DNA from: Blastocatellia bacterium UBA7656 | Lineage (GTDB): Bacteria > Acidobacteriota > Blastocatellia > UBA7656 | NCBI GenBank assembly: GCA_002483445.1 | Contig: DLHY01000007.1 | Location: forward strand, 101,737 to 165,736 | DNA: 64,000 nucleotides | Direction of reading: 5' to 3' | Part shown: one piece after another, positions 17,920-24,951 of the stretch | How the letters are laid out: each line of letters begins with the position of its first letter | Position numbering within the stretch: the first letter of the stretch is position 1 | Notes under the pieces: generated by a model | What the model saw: the letters and a program-made list of their open reading frames with translations, nothing else | Database searches by the model: none | What the model was told of the DNA's origin: nothing | Translations under genes and position numbers: made by a program

Positions 17920-18840
17920 GTGAAAGAGGGCGGCGACAACGAGATTTTGACCCGATACCTGCTCGGAGAGTTGAGCGAACAGGAACAGGAAAGGGTCGAG
18001 GAGCGATACTTAGGCGAACGCGAAATGTTCGAGCGATTGCTCGCGGTCGAAGACGAGATCATTGACGCTTACACGATGGGAAGTCTCAAGGGAGCGGAGC
18101 GCGAAAGATTCGAGAAACATTTTCTTCGCTCTTCTGCGCGGCGCGACCGCGTGGAGTTTGCCGAGACCTGGGCCGTTTATATTGATCGCCTGCCTGAAAC
18201 CTCTCCAGATGGAAAAGCTTCCGAGAGTCGGTTTTTCAACCTCTTCAGAAATCGGGCAGCGATGGTTCCGCTGGCCGCGATTGCGTTGCTCATAATCGTC
18301 TCGGCGTGGCTCATCGTCGAGACAGCATGGCTTAAAAACGAACTTGAAGAGGTCTCGTCTGAGCGCGCATCGCTCGAAAGCAGGCAGCAGGAACTCGAAC
18401 AGCAAATCGAGGAGCAAACCTCGCGCAACCGCCAGCTTGAAGGCGAGCTTGAATCCGAGAGACAACGCAATCAGCAGATTGATTCGAGGCAGGCATCTTC
18501 CGAAATCGCTTTTCTTCTTTCATCAAACGTCGCTCGCGGCGCGGGCAGCGGCAAAGAACTTGTCATAACTGCCGGAACGGAGCGCGTGCGATTGCAGGCA
18601 GTCTTGATAGAAGACCTTCACTCTGGCTACAGGGCTGCGCTGAAAACGGTCGAAGGAGCGATCATCAAAAGCTGGTCGTCGCTTGCATCTCAGGGCGGGA
18701 GAAACGGCAGGATTATCCTTATGACATTGCCCGCCGCCGCGCTCAAATCAGGAGACTACATTCTCACCCTCACAGGCGTTACGGATTCAGGCGCGACCGA
18801 AACGATAGACGAGTATCCATTCAGAGTCGTGAAGAGATAG
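17920..18840 (+). CDS. Membrane anti-sigma-like protein with coiled coil and conserved C-terminal domain
   Basis: A 306-residue single-pass membrane protein. The cytosolic N-terminus (RYLLGELSEQEQERVEERYL) matches the fold of anti-sigma domains but lacks the zinc-binding His/Cys residues. A transmembrane segment sits near 112-132 (VPLAAIALLIIVSAWLIVE), followed by a Glu/Gln-rich coiled coil (about 135-195) and a C-terminal beta-rich domain ending SGDYILTLTGV...YPFRVVKR. That last domain is shared with the proteins at 53598 and 59075. The GTG start follows GGAGGAA. Probably binds the sigma factor encoded just upstream and senses an outside signal through the shared domain. Confidence 0.78.
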   Translation: MKEGGDNEILTRYLLGELSEQEQERVEERYLGEREMFERLLAVEDEIIDAYTMGSLKGAERERFEKHFLRSSARRDRVEFAETWAVYIDRLPETSPDGKASESRFFNLFRNRAAMVPLAAIALLIIVSAWLIVETAWLKNELEEVSSERASLESRQQELEQQIEEQTSRNRQLEGELESERQRNQQIDSRQASSEIAFLLSSNVARGAGSGKELVITAGTERVRLQAVLIEDLHSGYRAALKTVEGAIIKSWSSLASQGGRNGRIILMTLPAAALKSGDYILTLTGVTDSGATETIDEYPFRVVKR

Positions 18841-19090
18841 CCTGCCTCGCAATCGCATCGTCATAAGGATCAATCTGAGAGCATCGAGCGAGGCGTAATG
18901 TTTTTCCGTGTTTGTCATATAGAAGTGTAGGGGATGATCGACAGATGAAATACCGGCAGCGGATGAGTTTTCCTGATCATAAGGGTAAGACCGGGCTTTT
19001 CAGGTCATCATAACGGCGTCGCACAGCATCATTTCCGTTCGAGAGCGTCGTCTTTTCACGGTTTCAATTTCTGGAAACACGGTTGAATTT

Positions 19091-19441
19091 ATGAGTACAG
19101 CCCCGCACGTTCCAAACTGCACGGATGCTCAACTGGCCGCGAGATGCTCCCATCGTCCGGTTGATGAAATGGCCTGGCAGGAATTCGTGCGCCGCTTTCA
19201 CACTACGATCCGCGCCAGTGTGCTTAAAACTCTCTCGCTGACCAGCGCGATGGATGATGGCCATATCGTCGAAGAACTCACCCAGGCGGTTTATCTGAGA
19301 TTGATCGAAGATCGGGGTTTGGCGTTGAAAGAAGTAGAATGCGCCCGCGCGGATTCGATGAGCAAATACCTGATGCTGATCGCGATCAGCGTCGTCCGCG
19401 ATCACACGCGGAAACAATTTCTTACGAGCCGCCCTAATTAA
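19091..19441 (+). CDS. Truncated ECF sigma-like protein (region 2 only)
   Basis: A 116-residue protein resembling sigma region 2: AWQEFVRRFHTTI at the start, then EELTQAVYLRLIED and KYLMLIAISVVRDHTRKQ. It ends before any region 4 helix-turn-helix, and its stop overlaps the stop of the convergent MaoC gene by four bases, leaving no room for more. It could be a decayed sigma factor or a functional short form that binds the anti-sigma or polymerase core. It lies 250 bases after the anti-sigma gene at 17920; those 250 bases show no clear feature. Confidence 0.65.
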   Translation: MSTAPHVPNCTDAQLAARCSHRPVDEMAWQEFVRRFHTTIRASVLKTLSLTSAMDDGHIVEELTQAVYLRLIEDRGLALKEVECARADSMSKYLMLIAISVVRDHTRKQFLTSRPN

Positions 19442-20550
19442 GGATGAGCTGCAAGCGCGCTTTTCAGAGGCAGCAGGACTGATCGCTCGATTTCAAAAAC
19501 CTTCTGCTCGAATCGTCCGTCGAATAAATCCACGCCTGCCCGCATAATCTCGGCGGGCTTTTCATTCTTTACCGCTACGAGATGAAATCTCACTATCCCT
19601 GATCGCTCGTTGTAGTCGCGCTTTTCCAACACTCTCGATGCCGCATAGAGAGTGTCTCCCGTCAGCACGGGCGCGGGATGAGAGCCTCGATCAAAGCCCA
19701 TCTCCCATATAGCGTTTGCACTGGTGTCGCGGCTCGCAAGCGAACAGGCCCACGCGAACACAAGCCCGCCCTCGACGACTCGCTCTCGCGTGAAGCTGCG
19801 CTCGCGGCAATAGACTTCATCGAAATGCAAAGGATGAGAATTGCGCGTCAGCATGGTGAGTTGCATATGCTCGCTGCCTCCGACCGTCCGGCCCCAGTTG
19901 TGCAGAATCACATCGCCCACGTCGAAGTCTTCGAAGAGTCCTCGCGGCCTTCCGTGCCACGCGGGGATTTTCATCTCCAGAGCCAGATCGCGCGGGAGCG
20001 CGCCCGTGACCGGCCCGCGATGCGGCGGCGCGTGATTGACGCTTTCCGGGTGCGCGCGGCCTTCGAGTCGTCCGGCAGGAATGAGGGCTTTTCTCTCGAA
20101 TGTGACAATAGGCACGCCGTAGCGATTGACTCCCGTCGTGCGCAGATGAACTATTCCGCGATCAGGCTTCGATTCCGACGCGCGCACGCCGAGGATTTCC
20201 GAAAAGACGCTTATCGTATCGCCCGGATAAACGACGCTGGGAAATCGGAGATCGATGTAGGCGAGATGCGCGATTGCCTGCTCGGATATATCGTGAACCG
20301 AAAAACTGAGCGCGAGGTTTAGAAGCGCCAGCGGATGAACGACTCTATCCTTGAATCCCATATCGCGAGCGTAACGACGGCTCGAATAAAGCGGATTCGC
20401 GTCGAGGAAAGAAGCCGCGAACATCGCAAGCATTCCGTCATCGATAGTGACTTCCCACGGATGATGATAAATATCGCCCGTGTGGAAATCATCGAGCAGT
20501 CGCCCGTATTTCGGCTCCATCACTTTCATCTCTTTCGCCGTGCCGCTCAT
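19438..20550 (-). CDS. Double-MaoC dehydratase, mesaconyl-CoA hydratase-like
   Basis: A 370-residue protein with two MaoC/hot-dog domains (about 15-165 and 200-350). The first carries FPSVVYPGDTISVFSEILG and GVNRYGVPI, the second SEHMQLTMLTRNSHPLHFDEVY, which holds the hydratase motif. Length and motifs resemble mesaconyl-CoA (beta-methylmalyl-CoA) hydratase of the ethylmalonyl-CoA or 3-hydroxypropionate routes. The malyl-CoA-lyase-like gene at 21505 encodes the enzyme expected for the next step, which supports the call. AGGAGGAAGAT directly precedes ATG 20550. A general enoyl-CoA hydratase is the alternative. Confidence 0.82.
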   Translation of the reverse strand: MSGTAKEMKVMEPKYGRLLDDFHTGDIYHHPWEVTIDDGMLAMFAASFLDANPLYSSRRYARDMGFKDRVVHPLALLNLALSFSVHDISEQAIAHLAYIDLRFPSVVYPGDTISVFSEILGVRASESKPDRGIVHLRTTGVNRYGVPIVTFERKALIPAGRLEGRAHPESVNHAPPHRGPVTGALPRDLALEMKIPAWHGRPRGLFEDFDVGDVILHNWGRTVGGSEHMQLTMLTRNSHPLHFDEVYCRERSFTRERVVEGGLVFAWACSLASRDTSANAIWEMGFDRGSHPAPVLTGDTLYAASRVLEKRDYNERSGIVRFHLVAVKNEKPAEIMRAGVDLFDGRFEQKVFEIERSVLLPLKSALAAHP

Positions 20551-20567
20551 ATCTTCCTCCTGTGGGG

Positions 20568-20838
20568 AGATGTTAGATATCAGATGTTAGATGTTAGTTG
20601 TCAGGGCTCACAACATCGTGAACACTTTTTGGCGTTTGGATAGTTGAAGCAGGGCTCACAACATCGTAAACATTCTGTGCGATGCAACAGCAAATAATGC
20701 TTGGTTTTGGGCCAATTCTTGACATTTGTTCACGATGTTCTGAGCCTTCGCTCAACTATTTTGTTCACGATGTTCTGAGCCTTTTTTGTTCACGATGTTG
20801 TGAGCCCTGACAGTTAGTGGGGGAAAGGCTAACATCTG
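20568..20838. repeat. Nested inverted-repeat cluster (five copies of AGGGCTCACAACATCGTGAAC)
   Basis: Two direct copies at 20603-20625 and 20651-20672 face three inverted copies at 20727-20748, 20762-20783 and 20787-20810. The outermost pair (20603 and 20787) is almost perfectly complementary and extends into flanking GATGTTAG tracts (20581-20590 against 20829-20838), so the whole block can fold into one long stem of nested hairpins. No gene or transposase lies inside. Confidence 0.85.
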
Positions 20839-21058
20839 TATTTTATTCAAAACTCCTTTTGCCGCGAAGCGGCGCGAAGAAGGTAGCCAGATGTGAAACA
20901 TCTGGAACCGTCGAACAACGAGTCCCGCGTTGAAGACGCGGCAGAAGATTCTGGCGCTCTTTCAGAGCGCGGAAATAATCTGCTTGCGTCCAGACGTTGC
21001 ACGTCTGGCTACCTTCTCGACGCACCTTCGGTGCGAATGTCGAATTACTAAACACGCT
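20839..21058. repeat. Row of short perfect hairpins (CCAGATG...CATCTGG type)
   Basis: The stretch between repeat block and membrane-protein gene contains consecutive palindromes: CCAGATGTGAAACATCTGG at 20887-20905, CCGCGTTGAAGACGCGG near 20934, GCGCTCTTTCAGAGCGC near 20953 and CCAGACGTTGCACGTCTGG at 20990-21008. A 70-codon reverse frame runs through it but is a by-product of the repeats. A related row lies at 22640-22830. Confidence 0.75.
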
Positions 21059-21460
21059 CTAAACGCTGCGTGACGCGAAATACCCGAACCAGACAAAGTA
21101 CCCTCCGACCGTCAGGCACACGAACCAGACGACGTGGATAAAACCTGCGCGGCCAAGTATGCGAACCTTGGCGACGACCGCGCGAGGGAACATGATCAGA
21201 GCAGATGATTTCACCATTCCGCCCCACGCGATGATTTGAATGAAAATCGCGGCGAGGCTCGAAGTATTTGTGTGCAGTATGGCCAGCGCGATGCAGGCCA
21301 TCAGCAAAGCGATGGGGAAAAGCGAAAAAGCCACGGTGTTGATTTCCCGCTCGAGTCCTTCCATCATCGTCGTGAAATGTTTGCGATCAAGCAATATCGA
21401 TACCCCGCGGACGAGTAAGACGGGGCCAATGATTTTCGCGATGAGGATTGTTGTTTCCAT
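21059..21460 (-). CDS. Small integral membrane protein, unknown function
   Basis: A 133-residue hydrophobic protein with about four membrane segments (for example TTILIAKIIGPVLLVRGVSI and FIHVVWFVCLTVGGYFVWF). I recognise no family motif. ATG 21460 is chosen over the TTG four codons upstream. It lies between the MaoC hydratase and CoA-lyase genes in the same direction but is separated from the hydratase by repeat-rich DNA, so operon membership is uncertain. Confidence 0.65.
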   Translation of the reverse strand: METTILIAKIIGPVLLVRGVSILLDRKHFTTMMEGLEREINTVAFSLFPIALLMACIALAILHTNTSSLAAIFIQIIAWGGMVKSSALIMFPRAVVAKVRILGRAGFIHVVWFVCLTVGGYFVWFGYFASRSV

Positions 21461-21504
21461 AAGGATATTCAACTAAGAAAGCGCATCAGGCGATCCACCC
21501 AACG

Positions 21505-22593
21505 TCATTTTATCCCAAGCTCTTCAGCCAACTTATCATCCACGCGACCGAGCGCGAAGGCGGCCTTCAAAGTCGCGCGATTGATTCTGTCCGTAGCGCG
21601 GTCGGCCATCTTGCCTGCGATCATCGTTGCTCCCTTTCCCTGCGCCTCGGCTTCGAGAAAAAGTTTCGCCTCTTCGATTGCGCGCCCTATCTCATCATCA
21701 GGAATCTGAAATATCTCGACCGCAAGCGCGGTCTGATCTGGTATGCCTGTCCACTTGCCAGCAAATCCGAAATCACGAGCAAGCAGGGCATCTCGCCGGA
21801 ATTCTTCTATCGCCTGTCGGCGTTCTTCTTCGCTCTTGTCCCGCGTTGGGTAGTTCGTGGTCATCTCGGCTATGGCCGGAATGCCTACGGCGGCAGCGGC
21901 GTTCACTATCGCGCATCGCGCCGCGTTGATCAGAGGATGGTCGGCGCGATAACCGACCCCGCGCATTCCGAGCGAGGCCCAGTAATCAAAAGAGCCGAAC
22001 ACTAAACCGACGAGCCTCCTTGAAGAGCAGGCTATTTCGAAGACGCGCTCCGCGGCTGAAGCGGATTCGATCAAAGGCTCGATTTTGATTTTTCCCTGGG
22101 GGAGTCCGTGCCTATTTTCGAGCGCAGTGAGCGTTTCGTCAATAGAGCGAACCTCGTCCGCGTCTTCGATCTTGGGGTAGATCAACCCGTCTAGGTTCGC
22201 GCCTGCTCGCTCCACTATCACACTGATGTCTTCGTGCGCGGGGTCGAGTTCAAGTCCTCGTGGTCGAAAGAAACGGAGTTTCTTTCCCCAGCCCAGTTCA
22301 TTGAAAGCGCGTATGACGTTTGCGCGGCCCTCGGCTAAAAGCACGGCGTTGTCGCGCGGGATAGAATCTTCAAGATCGAGCATCACCAGATTGGCGACTG
22401 ACTTTACGACCGCGCCTTCGATGTATTTCCACACGGTCGCGGGAACGGTGAGATGAGCCATCTGAATTAAATACTTTGGCTCAAGCTCGATCATTTGATT
22501 TCGATATCGATCAAGCAATGCTTCGTTGCGCTTTCGTGCGGCAGCGGTTATTTCCGAGTCGGGCGTTTGATTGTCGATTGCGTCAGCAGTCAT
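21505..22593 (-). CDS. HpcH/HpaI aldolase / malyl-CoA lyase-like CoA ester lyase
   Basis: A 362-residue TIM-barrel enzyme of the citrate-lyase beta / HpcH-HpaI family. Key segments include VMLDLEDSIP (metal and substrate site), LRFFRPRGLELDP, IEPLIESASAAERVFEIA and VFGSFDYWASLG. Family members cleave or form malyl-CoA and beta-methylmalyl-CoA. With the mesaconyl-CoA hydratase-like gene at 19438 it forms two successive steps of a C4/C5 CoA-ester pathway. AAGGAACC precedes ATG 22593. Citrate lyase itself is unlikely because no alpha or gamma subunit gene is nearby. Confidence 0.85.
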   Translation of the reverse strand: MTADAIDNQTPDSEITAAARKRNEALLDRYRNQMIELEPKYLIQMAHLTVPATVWKYIEGAVVKSVANLVMLDLEDSIPRDNAVLLAEGRANVIRAFNELGWGKKLRFFRPRGLELDPAHEDISVIVERAGANLDGLIYPKIEDADEVRSIDETLTALENRHGLPQGKIKIEPLIESASAAERVFEIACSSRRLVGLVFGSFDYWASLGMRGVGYRADHPLINAARCAIVNAAAAVGIPAIAEMTTNYPTRDKSEEERRQAIEEFRRDALLARDFGFAGKWTGIPDQTALAVEIFQIPDDEIGRAIEEAKLFLEAEAQGKGATMIAGKMADRATDRINRATLKAAFALGRVDDKLAEELGIK

Positions 22594-22923
22594 TTCCAGG
22601 TTCCTTTTTTTATTTGGCGTTGATTAAAAGTAAAGCTGTTTCTGCTGCCGCGTAGCGGCCTCGTGAATTTAGCCCGGTGTTTCAACGCCGGGAAATGTCG
22701 AGCCTGTTTATCCTCGTCGCGCGAGCGACGATTGAATCACTCAACCGTCGCTGACGCGACGAGGATATCTACGCGCGTTTGTCCGCGCACTAAAGTACGC
22801 GGCTACACTCAACCGCCGCTACGCGGCAAAGCCGGAGCAGTCATTTCGCTCCTCAACATTCAGCCCGCCAGTGCAAATGAATAATCGAAAGCAGCAGCCG
22901 ACGCAAGCCTAAGGTCGACCGAG
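22594..22923. repeat. Repeat-rich 330-base gap with many palindromes
   Basis: No gene is supported. The region contains GCCGCGTAGCGGC, GCCCGGTGTTTCAACGCCGGG, a pair CGTCGCGCGAGCGACG / CGTCGCTGACGCGACG, GCGCGTTTGTCCGCGC and CCGCCGCTACGCGGC. These are the same type of short hairpin as at 20887-21008. Confidence 0.65.
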
Positions 22924-23475
22924 TCATCTTTTATGCTCTTCAAGCATATTGCAAAACAGCGCGCCCTGCTCTATCGCGTCGTCCAATGCCTGATGCGTGT
23001 GCGGAAGATCGTCGAACCAGCGACGAGGCATCTGGCGTTTCGTCGATTCGCGGTAGCCGGTTTTCATCATCGCCATCGCGAAAGTTTTTATGTCGAGCGC
23101 GGAATGCGAAAAAGGGTTTTCGCCCGTGAAGCGTATCAAATACCACGCGACGAACATGAAATCGAAAGCCGCGGGGTAGCCCACGAAGACCGGATCTCCG
23201 GGCAGGCGTTTGAGCCACGCGAGATATTTTTTCATAGCGGCCCGCGGCGGCTGAAGGTCTTCGCGGCAGGCTCGCCAAGCTTCCGGCTGAGTCTGCCACC
23301 ATCGCATGGTTTTCGGATGGCCCGTGGCGTCGGGCAGCGTTTCGAGATTGGCCGTAAACGTGCTGATCAGAAGCTTGTCTGCTGTGTACGCAGCCGACGC
23401 GAAGCTCAACATCGAGTGCGGCCCCGGTATAGGGCCGTCGGTTTCAACATCCGTGCTGACATAGATTTCTGTCAT
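22924..23475 (-). CDS. DnaQ-like 3'-5' exonuclease (DEDDh type)
   Basis: A 183-residue exonuclease-fold protein. The first acidic motif is STDVETDGPIPG (Asp and Glu at 9 and 11), and HTHQALDDAIEQGALF near the C-terminus supplies the DEDDh His and Asp. It lacks polymerase or helicase domains, so it is a stand-alone exonuclease, perhaps acting on RNA or in repair. GAGGAA precedes ATG 23475. Immediately upstream is the second copy of the GCGCAAGCT hairpin. Confidence 0.82.
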   Translation of the reverse strand: MTEIYVSTDVETDGPIPGPHSMLSFASAAYTADKLLISTFTANLETLPDATGHPKTMRWWQTQPEAWRACREDLQPPRAAMKKYLAWLKRLPGDPVFVGYPAAFDFMFVAWYLIRFTGENPFSHSALDIKTFAMAMMKTGYRESTKRQMPRRWFDDLPHTHQALDDAIEQGALFCNMLEEHKR

Positions 23476-23492
23476 ATTCCTCGAAAAAAGTG

Positions 23493-23513
23493 GCGCAAGC
23501 TGTTAGCTTGCGT
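23493..23513. repeat. 9-bp-stem hairpin in the leader of the exonuclease gene (copy 2)
   Basis: GCGCAAGCTGTTAGCTTGCG, identical to 7901-7920, ends 18 bases upstream of the start codon at 23475. A looser related palindrome (GGCGCGCAATC...GATTGCGCC-like) follows at about 23537-23562. Confidence 0.8.
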
Positions 23514-23576
23514 GACCTTCAATGTTCGTACTTTCAGGGCGCGCAATCTGACCGCATTGCGCCACAAGGCTCTTTT

Positions 23577-24251
23577 CTATTTCTCCAGCATCGGGCGAAG
23601 ATGCCTGTACACATTTTCAACGACCATCTTCGTCCCCTCTCGGTTCGGATGAATGCCGTCCGGTTGATTGAGCCGTTCCATCCCTCCCACTCCTTCGAGG
23701 AAAAACGGAATCAACTCCGTGTCGTGTTCTCGCGCAAGATCGATGAATGCCTGACGGGCTTCCCTGCGATACTCAGGCCCCGCGTTCGTTGGAGCTTCCA
23801 TCCCTGCAAGCAGCACTCGCGCCCCCTTCGCTTTGGCGCGAAGTACGATCTGGCCGAGATTTTTTTTCATCTCCGCGATGGGCTGAAAGCGAAGGATATC
23901 ATTTGCGCCGAGTTCGACTATCACAATGCGCACATCGCCATCCATCGCCCAGTCGATTCGTCTCACGCCTCCTGCCGATGTGTCGCCTGAAACACCGGCA
24001 TTGACCACTTCGTATCTGAATCCGTCAGCATCGAGTCGCTTTTGCAAAAGGGATGGATAGCTTTCGGGAGGACTGAGTCCGTAACCGGCTGTGAGGCTGT
24101 CGCCGAAAGCGACTATCTTAGGTAAACTCTTTGCTGGCGCTTTGGACGCCGCTGTTGAGGCGGGCGGCTCGCTCGATTCAGTGGGCTGGCTGTTGCACGA
24201 TGCAAAAGCTGCGGCTCCGATTAAAATAAAAAAGAGCAGAAATTTTTTCAT
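23577..24251 (-). CDS. tesA: SGNH/GDSL lipoprotein esterase (TesA-like arylesterase)
   Basis: A 224-residue SGNH hydrolase. A lipoprotein signal peptide (MKKFLLFFILIGAAAFASC) puts the mature Cys at residue 19, so it is probably anchored to a membrane. Block I is FGDSLTAGYGL, block III GANDILRF and block V DGIHPNREG, giving the Ser, Asn and Asp/His catalytic set. Its start codon at 24249-24251 overlaps on the opposite strand the ATG of the ABC ATPase (24250-24252), the divergent tesA-ybbA arrangement also known in Escherichia coli. A longer frame to 24308 exists but would add residues before the signal peptide. Confidence 0.88.
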   Translation of the reverse strand: MKKFLLFFILIGAAAFASCNSQPTESSEPPASTAASKAPAKSLPKIVAFGDSLTAGYGLSPPESYPSLLQKRLDADGFRYEVVNAGVSGDTSAGGVRRIDWAMDGDVRIVIVELGANDILRFQPIAEMKKNLGQIVLRAKAKGARVLLAGMEAPTNAGPEYRREARQAFIDLAREHDTELIPFFLEGVGGMERLNQPDGIHPNREGTKMVVENVYRHLRPMLEK

Positions 24252-24951
24252 GATAGAACTCAGCAAGGTATCGAAAATCGTCCCTTCCGGCTCGGAGATG
24301 CTCACCATTCTTCACGCGCTCGACCTCATAATACCCGATGGGCAATTCATAGCGGTAGTCGGAGCTTCGGGCAGCGGCAAATCAACCCTGCTTGGTCTCA
24401 TTGCCGGACTCGATGCGCCGACTTCAGGAGTGATCCGAATCGACGGGCAGGCGATCAACGATATGAGCGAAGATAAACTGGCCGAGCTTCGCGGCGAAAA
24501 AATCGGCTTCGTCTTTCAGTCGTTTCATCTTATGCCTTCGCTCACCGCCTTTGAAAACGTAATCGTGCCGATGGAGATCGCTGGAGTCAGAGACGCCCGT
24601 GAGCGCGCCCATCAATTGCTCGAAGATGTAGACCTCCTCGGTCGCGCTCATCATTATCCTTCGCAACTTTCGGGCGGCGAAAAGCAGCGCATAGCCATCG
24701 CTCGCGCTTTTGCAAACGATCCTTCCATACTGCTCGCCGACGAACCTACGGGAAATCTCGATTCCCGAAACGGCAGGCACGTTTTGGAACTGATGACCGA
24801 GATGAACAGCCGCCGCAATACTACGCTCATTCTGGTCACGCATGATGCCGAGATAGCGGCGATGGCCGACCGTCAGATTTCGCTGCGCGACGGACGGGTG
24901 ATAAATGACACGGGCGCGCAGACCCCGGAGATGGAGGCTTCCGAAGTATGA
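24250..24951 (+). CDS. ABC transporter ATP-binding protein, YbbA/LolD-like
   Basis: A 233-residue ATPase subunit of the MacB/LolD group. Walker A is GASGSGKST, the Q-loop FVFQSFHLMP, the signature LSGGEKQR and Walker B ILLADEPTGNLD, with VTHD as H-loop. Its stop overlaps the start of the FtsX permease by four bases (ATGA), so they are co-translated. ATG 24250 is chosen because the family begins close to MIELSKVSK; the start is only two bases offset from that of the divergent tesA gene, so any promoter must lie within the opposite coding sequence. Confidence 0.92.
   Translation: MIELSKVSKIVPSGSEMLTILHALDLIIPDGQFIAVVGASGSGKSTLLGLIAGLDAPTSGVIRIDGQAINDMSEDKLAELRGEKIGFVFQSFHLMPSLTAFENVIVPMEIAGVRDARERAHQLLEDVDLLGRAHHYPSQLSGGEKQRIAIARAFANDPSILLADEPTGNLDSRNGRHVLELMTEMNSRRNTTLILVTHDAEIAAMADRQISLRDGRVINDTGAQTPEMEASEV

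Noticed and set aside
20843..21055. Reverse-strand 70-codon frame in the hairpin row
   Set aside because: It is made of repeated palindromes and has no codon or protein signature.
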